9,432 nt of DNA from Planctomycetota bacterium (lineage in GTDB: Bacteria; Planctomycetota; Phycisphaerae; Tepidisphaerales; Tepidisphaeraceae), in NCBI GenBank assembly GCA_029777755.1, contig JAKORQ010000041.1, positions 1 to 9,432 of the forward strand, written 5' to 3'. The position numbers were made by a program, and so were the translations under genes. This document shows positions 5,372-9,432 of the stretch, piece by piece; position 1 is the first letter of the stretch; the number at the start of each line of letters is the position of its first letter. The notes beneath the pieces were generated by a model. That model did no database searches. It saw nothing but the letters and a program-made list of their open reading frames with translations, and had not been told where the DNA came from.

Positions 5372-6691
5372 ATGGTTGACCTGAAGGATCTTCGCGAGAA
5401 CCCCGAGAAGTATAAAAAGGCCGCTCAGCTTAAGCGCATCAACGCCGACATCGACAAGCTCCTGGAGCTTGACTCACGCTGCCGCTCGCTCGACCAGCAG
5501 AGGCAGACGCTGACGGCCGAGAAAAACCAGATCGGCAAGCAGATCGGTCAACTGGCCGGGCAGCTCAAAAAGGCATCCCCCGAGCAGAAGGCCGCGCTGG
5601 AGGAGCAGATGAAGAAGCTCCAGGCGCGGCCGGCCGAGCTGAAGGTCCAGGAGCAGCGGCTTGAGGACGAGGTAGCCGGGCTACAGAGGCAGATCGACGA
5701 AATCCTCCTCACCGTACCGCAGCCGCCGGATGAGGATGTGCCGCTGGGCAAGGACGACACGGAGAATGTCGAGGTTCGCCGCTGGGGCGAGGTGAAGAAG
5801 TTTGACTTCCCGCTCAAGGATCACGAGCAGCTTGGCCGCGAGCTGGGCATGATCGACATCGAGCGTGGCGTGAAGCTGGCCGGCACGCGCAGCTATTTCC
5901 TCACCGGCTGGGGCGCCCTGCTGCACCAGGCGGTCCTGCGGCTGGCGGTGGATGTGATGCTGGAGCGCGGCTTCACCCTGATGAATGTGCCGGTGCTGGT
6001 ACGTGAGCCGGCCATGCTGGGCACGGGGTACTTCCCGCTCGGCCGCGAGCAGGCGTATGCCCTCACCAACGAGGATCCCAACGTCTTCCTGGTGGGAACG
6101 GCTGAGGTTTCGCTCACCGCCTACCACATGGATGAGATCCTGGATGTGAAGGATCTGCCCAAGAAGTATTTCGCACAAAGCTCCTGCTTCCGCCGCGAGG
6201 CCGGCACCTATGGCAAGGACACCGCCGGGGTTTACCGCATCCACCAGTTCGACAAGGTGGAGCAGGTGATCGTCTGCCGAAATGACGTGGAGGAAAGCAA
6301 GCGATGGCACGAGCACATCACCGCCAACGCCGAGGCGGTGCTCCAGAAACTGGAGCTGCCCTACCGCGTCGTGGCAGTCTGCACGGGAGACCTCGGCCAG
6401 GGCCAGGTCGCCAAGTATGACATCGAGACCTGGATGCCCTCGCGTGGCAACTACAGCGAAACACACAGCTCCTCACGCTTCTACGACTTCCAGGCCCGCC
6501 GCCTGAACATGCGCTACCGCGACGAGGACGGGAAGGTGAAGTTCTGCCACACGCTGAACAACACGGTGATCGCGTCGCCGAGAATCCTGATCCCGATCAT
6601 GGAGTACTACCAGAACGCCGACGGCTCGATCACCATTCCCGCGGCACTGAGACAATACCTCGGCGGCGCAGAGCGAATCAGCAAACCGTAA
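5372..6691 (+). CDS. serS: Serine--tRNA ligase
   Basis: This 439-residue class II aminoacyl-tRNA synthetase is of usual bacterial length (about 420-430). It charges tRNA-Ser, and also tRNA-Sec where present, in the cytoplasm. MVDLKDLRENPEKYKKA is the typical SerRS N-terminus. Residues about 27-112, rich in K, E and Q, form the antiparallel coiled-coil arm that grips the long variable arm of tRNA-Ser. The catalytic core shows TAEVSLT (243-249), motif 2 FRREAGTYGKDTAGVYRIHQF (273-293) and motif 3 LNNTVIASPRILIPIME (395-411), with R404 as the ATP-binding arginine. Motif 3 reads LNNTVIASPR rather than the more familiar LNGSGLAVGR, a variant form that keeps the key residues. The start is ATG 5372, with AAGAGGAAACC just upstream. 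It is transcribed divergently from the sulfatase. Confidence 0.98.
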   Translation: MVDLKDLRENPEKYKKAAQLKRINADIDKLLELDSRCRSLDQQRQTLTAEKNQIGKQIGQLAGQLKKASPEQKAALEEQMKKLQARPAELKVQEQRLEDEVAGLQRQIDEILLTVPQPPDEDVPLGKDDTENVEVRRWGEVKKFDFPLKDHEQLGRELGMIDIERGVKLAGTRSYFLTGWGALLHQAVLRLAVDVMLERGFTLMNVPVLVREPAMLGTGYFPLGREQAYALTNEDPNVFLVGTAEVSLTAYHMDEILDVKDLPKKYFAQSSCFRREAGTYGKDTAGVYRIHQFDKVEQVIVCRNDVEESKRWHEHITANAEAVLQKLELPYRVVAVCTGDLGQGQVAKYDIETWMPSRGNYSETHSSSRFYDFQARRLNMRYRDEDGKVKFCHTLNNTVIASPRILIPIMEYYQNADGSITIPAALRQYLGGAERISKP

Positions 6692-6695
6692 GAGA

Positions 6696-6782
6696 ATGGA
6701 ACCACAGATGCACACGCATAGACCTGGAGCACATGGGTTAATTGGAGAATCTGTGTGCATCTGTGTTCATCTGCGGTTCCAT
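6696..6782. repeat. Imperfect inverted repeat of 10-bp units (REP/MITE-like)
   Basis: The ends ATGGAACCACAGATG (6696-6710) and CATCTGCGGTTCCAT (6768-6782) are inverted copies with one mismatch. The right arm is an exact 10-bp periodic array: ATCTGTGTGC (6749), ATCTGTGTTC (6759), ATCTGCGGTT (6769). The left arm carries two such units inverted (6698-6709 and 6710-6719), so one right-hand unit would bulge out of the hairpin. It begins 5 bp after the serS stop codon. From memory, similar CACAGATG-type intergenic repeats occur in many environmental bacteria; this was not searched. It may act as a 3'-end hairpin for serS. It encodes no protein. Confidence 0.65.
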
Positions 6783-6808
6783 AGGAAATAGATCTGGCAC
6801 AAAGAACT

Positions 6809-7771
6809 ATGAACTATCTCATCACTGGTGGCGCGGGGTTTATTGGGTCGCACCTGGCGGAGAGGTTGCTCGCTGATGGGCATGAGGTCGTCGTGCTTGA
6901 TGACTTCTCCACCGGGCGGGCGGAGAACCTGGCCGCCATCCGAGATAATCCCCGCCTGCAGGTGGTCCGCGGCAGCGTTGAGGATGTGATGACCGTTAAC
7001 GTCGTTCTATCCCACTGCGATGCCGTGTTTCACCTGGCGGCGGCCGTCGGTGTGCAGCTTGTCGTCAGTGAGCCCGTCCGCACCATCCGCACCACCATCC
7101 GCGGTACCGAGGTGGTGCTGGAATCGGCCCACCGCTTCGGCCGGCCGGTGCTCATCACCAGTTCATCTGAGGTCTACGGCAAGGGCACCAAGGTGCCCTT
7201 CTGTGAGGATGATGACGTAGTGATGGGTGCAACTCGGCACAGCCGTTGGTGTTATGCTTATAGCAAGGGGATCGATGAGTTCCTCGGCGTGGCCTATCAC
7301 ATGCAATACGGCCTGCCGGTGACGATCGTGCGGCTTTTCAATACCGTCGGGCCGCGGCAGATCGGGATGTACGGCATGGTGCTGCCGCGGTTTGTGTCGG
7401 CGGCACTGGCACGCCGGCCACTGCAGGTCTACGGCGACGGCACACAGACACGCTGCTTTTGTCATGTGCGCGACGTTGTCGATGCACTGGTGCGGCTGAT
7501 GGCCAAGAAAGAGGCGGCCGGTGAGGTGTACAACGTCGGCTCCAACGAGGAGGTCTCGATCCTCGACCTGGCCCGCAGGGTGATCCAGCGAACTGGTTCC
7601 TCAAGCCAGATTGAGTTTATGACCTACGAACAGGCATTCGGGCGCAGCTTTGATGACATGCAGCGGCGAGTGCCCAGCCTGAAGAAGCTCGACAGTATGA
7701 TCGGGTTTTCGCCCAGCATGAACCTGGACGAGATCATCGACTCGGTGATCGCGGACCAGAAAGGCAAATAA
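6809..7771 (+). CDS. NAD-dependent nucleotide-sugar epimerase/dehydratase (extended SDR)
   Basis: This 320-residue extended short-chain dehydrogenase/reductase has a cytoplasmic Rossmann fold. The NAD-binding TGGAGFIG occupies residues 6-13, and acidic D31-D32 at the end of strand 2 favour NAD over NADP. Further markers are HLAAAVGV (75-82), TSSSEVYG (117-124) with the catalytic Ser/Thr, and the YxxxK pair Y149/K153 in YAYSKG. NTVGPRQIGMYGMVLPRF (178-195) and VYGDGTQTRCFCHVRDV are the sugar-nucleotide-binding segments of the UDP-glucose epimerase/UDP-glucuronate decarboxylase/GDP-mannose dehydratase clan. The exact reaction cannot be decided. The ATG gives a perfect family N-terminus (MNYLITGGAGFIG), although its ribosome binding site is weak. 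With the following WecA-like gene it suggests envelope or exopolysaccharide synthesis. Confidence 0.93.
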   Translation: MNYLITGGAGFIGSHLAERLLADGHEVVVLDDFSTGRAENLAAIRDNPRLQVVRGSVEDVMTVNVVLSHCDAVFHLAAAVGVQLVVSEPVRTIRTTIRGTEVVLESAHRFGRPVLITSSSEVYGKGTKVPFCEDDDVVMGATRHSRWCYAYSKGIDEFLGVAYHMQYGLPVTIVRLFNTVGPRQIGMYGMVLPRFVSAALARRPLQVYGDGTQTRCFCHVRDVVDALVRLMAKKEAAGEVYNVGSNEEVSILDLARRVIQRTGSSSQIEFMTYEQAFGRSFDDMQRRVPSLKKLDSMIGFSPSMNLDEIIDSVIADQKGK

Positions 7772-7893
7772 CACCTGGGTGAAGTTTTACCGCCGGGTTT
7801 GTGCCGCATATCGCATAGATTGGTAAAGCCGGTTGAAGCAGTTCCGGCAAGCGATTAGAAAGGCAGTGTTGGCCCGGAGGGCTATGGGCTCCC

Positions 7894-7920
7894 CACGTCA
7901 ACAGGAGACGTGCAAACGTG
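7894..7920 (+). promoter_or_regulatory. Ribosome binding site hairpin of the WecA-like gene
   Basis: CACGTC (7894-7899) and GACGTG (7907-7912) form a perfect 6-bp stem, and the 7-nt loop holds AGGA of the Shine-Dalgarno (AGGAG 7903-7907). A second ACGTG at 7916-7920 contains the GTG start codon and could pair with CACGT (7894-7898) instead. The Shine-Dalgarno to GTG spacing is about 10 nt, somewhat long. The site supports 7918 as the start; any regulatory role is inferred. Confidence 0.4.
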
Positions 7921-9234
7921 CTAGAGGGTTTTTCACTGGCGGCAGCCTTCTCGATGGGCGATGTGCTCGCACCATACATCTATGTTTTCTATGCCGCCTT
8001 CATCGTGGCTTTCGTCTTCACCCCCATCATGCGCATGGTCGCGATCCACTATGGGATCATCGACCAGCCCGATGGCAAGCGCAAGATTCATCGCGAGCCG
8101 GTGGCCTACCTGGGCGGCACGGCCGTCTTTCTGGGCTGGATGGTGGGGTTGGCAACCAGCCAGTTTCTCAACCTCCACCGGGCCGAGAGCGGCCTGCCCA
8201 GCCACGTGGTGTTGAACATCGGCATCCTCGCCGGTGCGATAATCATCATCCTGCTTGGGCTGTGGGATGACGTGAGCCACATAAGCCCGTGGACAAAGAT
8301 CGCCGGCCAGATCGCCGCCGCCTCGTTCCTGCTGTACCAGGGAATCGGCACGCGCGTGGCGTATCCCCTGCTCGACCCGATCGGCGATCGCCTGATGCTG
8401 CTGATGCATCGGCCGGGGTTTGAGACGCTCACGGGCTGGCTGAACAACATGCTGGGCTGGCCGGTGCTCGGCCAGCCGTTTTTCGCCGAGTGGTTCATCA
8501 CGCTGCTCAGCAGCATCATCGTGGTGGTGCTGGTGGTGGGCTGCTGTAATGCCGCCAACCTCCTGGACGGGCTGGACGGCCTGTGCGGCGGGGTGACGGC
8601 CATCATCGCGGCCGGCTTCCTGTTCATCTCCGTACACCTGGCGACCACCGGGTCGGCCCAGAACTCCAACATGGACGGCACGCGAGTGGTGCTGGCGCTG
8701 GCACTGCTGGGGGCGGTTCTCGGGTTCATACCATACAACTTCAACCCGGCGTCGATCTTCATGGGGGACACCGGGAGCATGTTCCTGGGGTTTGCCTGCG
8801 CGGTGATGATCATCCTGCTGGGCGAAAGCGGGCATCCCAAATGGTTCCTGGCGTCGATGGTAATCTTTGCCCTGCCGATCCTGGATACCACGCTGGCGTT
8901 CGCGAGGCGCAAGATAAATGGCCGGCCACTTTTCTCACCTGACCGTTACCATTTTCACCATCAGCTTGTGGCTCGTGGGTTTACGGTAAAACAGACGGTG
9001 ATGATCAGCTACGGGCTGGCGCTGTTCTGTGCCCTGCTGGGCTGCATGATCGTCTACCTGCGGACGCGATTCGTGGGGGCGATCTACCTGCTGGTGTTCG
9101 GCTGCGTGGTGGTGGCTGCCTACAAGATGGGCATGGTTCACGAGCGCGCCCCGGCCAAGCCGATCAAGCCGCCTGTCACTGAACCGAAAAAAGACGAAGA
9201 GCTCGCCGAGGTATCAGGAACCGAGGCGAAATAG
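7918..9234 (+). CDS. WecA/TagO-type polyprenyl-phosphate sugar-1-phosphate transferase
   Basis: This 438-residue multi-spanning membrane protein belongs to the MraY/WecA family. Such enzymes transfer a sugar-1-phosphate, usually GlcNAc-1-P, from a UDP-sugar to undecaprenyl phosphate, starting O-antigen, teichoic acid or exopolysaccharide synthesis. Motifs in order are DQPDGKRKIHREPVAYLGG (49-67), the Mg-binding D117-D118 in LGLWDDV, NAANLLDGLDGL (211-222), NFNPASIFMGDTGS (274-287) and the cytoplasmic PDRYHFHHQL (341-350). The last resembles the HIHH motif that separates WecA/TagO from MraY. It is longer than typical members (about 350-380) because of an extra segment at about 140-190 and a charged tail from about 410. 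The start is GTG 7918 behind AGGAG; the next in-frame ATG (7954) lacks a ribosome binding site. It lies 146 bp after the epimerase on the same strand and may be co-transcribed with it. Confidence 0.94.
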   Translation: MLEGFSLAAAFSMGDVLAPYIYVFYAAFIVAFVFTPIMRMVAIHYGIIDQPDGKRKIHREPVAYLGGTAVFLGWMVGLATSQFLNLHRAESGLPSHVVLNIGILAGAIIIILLGLWDDVSHISPWTKIAGQIAAASFLLYQGIGTRVAYPLLDPIGDRLMLLMHRPGFETLTGWLNNMLGWPVLGQPFFAEWFITLLSSIIVVVLVVGCCNAANLLDGLDGLCGGVTAIIAAGFLFISVHLATTGSAQNSNMDGTRVVLALALLGAVLGFIPYNFNPASIFMGDTGSMFLGFACAVMIILLGESGHPKWFLASMVIFALPILDTTLAFARRKINGRPLFSPDRYHFHHQLVARGFTVKQTVMISYGLALFCALLGCMIVYLRTRFVGAIYLLVFGCVVVAAYKMGMVHERAPAKPIKPPVTEPKKDEELAEVSGTEAK

Positions 9235-9308
9235 CGAACCTGCGCCTGGCTTTCTCAGTTTGATAGTTAAACGTCCGGCGGCGATGTCCGATCCGCATAT
9301 AGGAAAAG

Positions 9309-9337
9309 TAGACATTACTCCCTCGGACCGCTAATAT
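9309..9337 (+). promoter_or_regulatory. Candidate sigma70-type promoter for the last gene
   Basis: TAGACA (9309-9314, 5 of 6 to TTGACA) and TAATAT (9332-9337, 4 of 6 to TATAAT) are separated by 17 bp. The spacer contains TCGGAC (9323-9328), a hexamer that recurs around this promoter. Predicted transcription would start near 9344, leaving a leader of about 45 nt before the ATG at 9390. Confidence 0.45.
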
Positions 9338-9389
9338 TCCCCGCAGTTCCAATTTGGTTTTCGGACGGGCGCAGAAGGTAATTGCGAAT

Positions 9390-9432
9390 ATGACCCATGA
9401 CAAGCCCGGCATGGCCGACATCGAGCGCATCA
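9390..9432 (+). CDS. Start of an unidentified protein, cut by the window end
   Basis: ATG at 9390 opens a frame with no stop to the window edge (14 codons: MTHDKPGMADIERI). Nearly all third positions are G or C, as in the neighbouring genes, which supports coding. AAGG lies 11 nt upstream, a weak and rather distant ribosome binding site. A second in-frame ATG at 9411 is an alternative start. Too little is visible to assign a family. Its position after the WecA-like gene makes a glycan or envelope role possible but unproven. Confidence 0.45.
   Translation, partial: MTHDKPGMADIERI

Noticed and set aside
7786..7848. Inverted TTTACC/GGTAAA and GCCGG/CCGGC repeats between the epimerase and the WecA-like gene
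   Set aside because: The stems are only 5-6 bp with long loops and no T-tract; nothing separates them from chance in GC-rich spacer.
7933..8835. Long minus-strand ORFs opposite the WecA-like gene
   Set aside because: They are shadows of a well-supported membrane protein; their His/Gln/Arg-rich translations show no domain.

Overview
The window is GC-rich and densely packed with chromosomal genes. It suggests a Gram-negative-type bacterium of the PVC group, most likely Planctomycetota and perhaps Phycisphaerae-like. That placement rests on three things: a secreted type I sulfatase, a set of ordinary single-copy housekeeping genes (murA, serS, a ptsN-like EIIA), and protein sequences that resemble planctomycete homologues from memory. 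It is an inference, not a measured phylogeny. No prophage, insertion sequence, CRISPR array, toxin-antitoxin pair or defence system was recognised.

Left part (1-5086). A ptsN/EIIA-type gene ends on the + strand at 130 and is followed by a textbook intrinsic terminator. Everything else up to 5086 lies on the - strand. In the direction of transcription the order is: secreted sulfatase, tRNA-Pro(GGG) with its own sigma70-type promoter and a GAAA-capped terminator, an MFS permease that starts directly below that terminator, murA (first committed step of peptidoglycan synthesis), and a 67-residue YHS-domain protein.

Divergent centre (5087-5371). About 285 bp separate the sulfatase (-) from serS (+). 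The sulfatase side carries a CCAGT/ACTGG dyad next to a T5 run. The serS side can fold into a nested three-stem RNA (5251-5342).

Right part (5372-9432). serS, an extended-SDR nucleotide-sugar epimerase/dehydratase and a WecA/TagO-type polyprenyl-phosphate sugar-1-phosphate transferase all run on the + strand. A new gene, cut by the window end, begins at 9390 behind a plausible promoter. The epimerase and the transferase would act in sequence, the first making a nucleotide sugar and the second starting a lipid-linked glycan, which suggests the edge of an envelope polysaccharide locus. Between serS and the epimerase lies an 87-bp imperfect inverted repeat built from 10-bp units (ATCTGTGTKC type), which looks like a dispersed intergenic repeat.

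I did not find a convincing undescribed multi-gene system. The items most worth checking are non-coding: the 10-bp-periodic inverted repeat, the serS leader fold, the tRNA terminator abutting the MFS start, and the perfect dyad in the murA leader.
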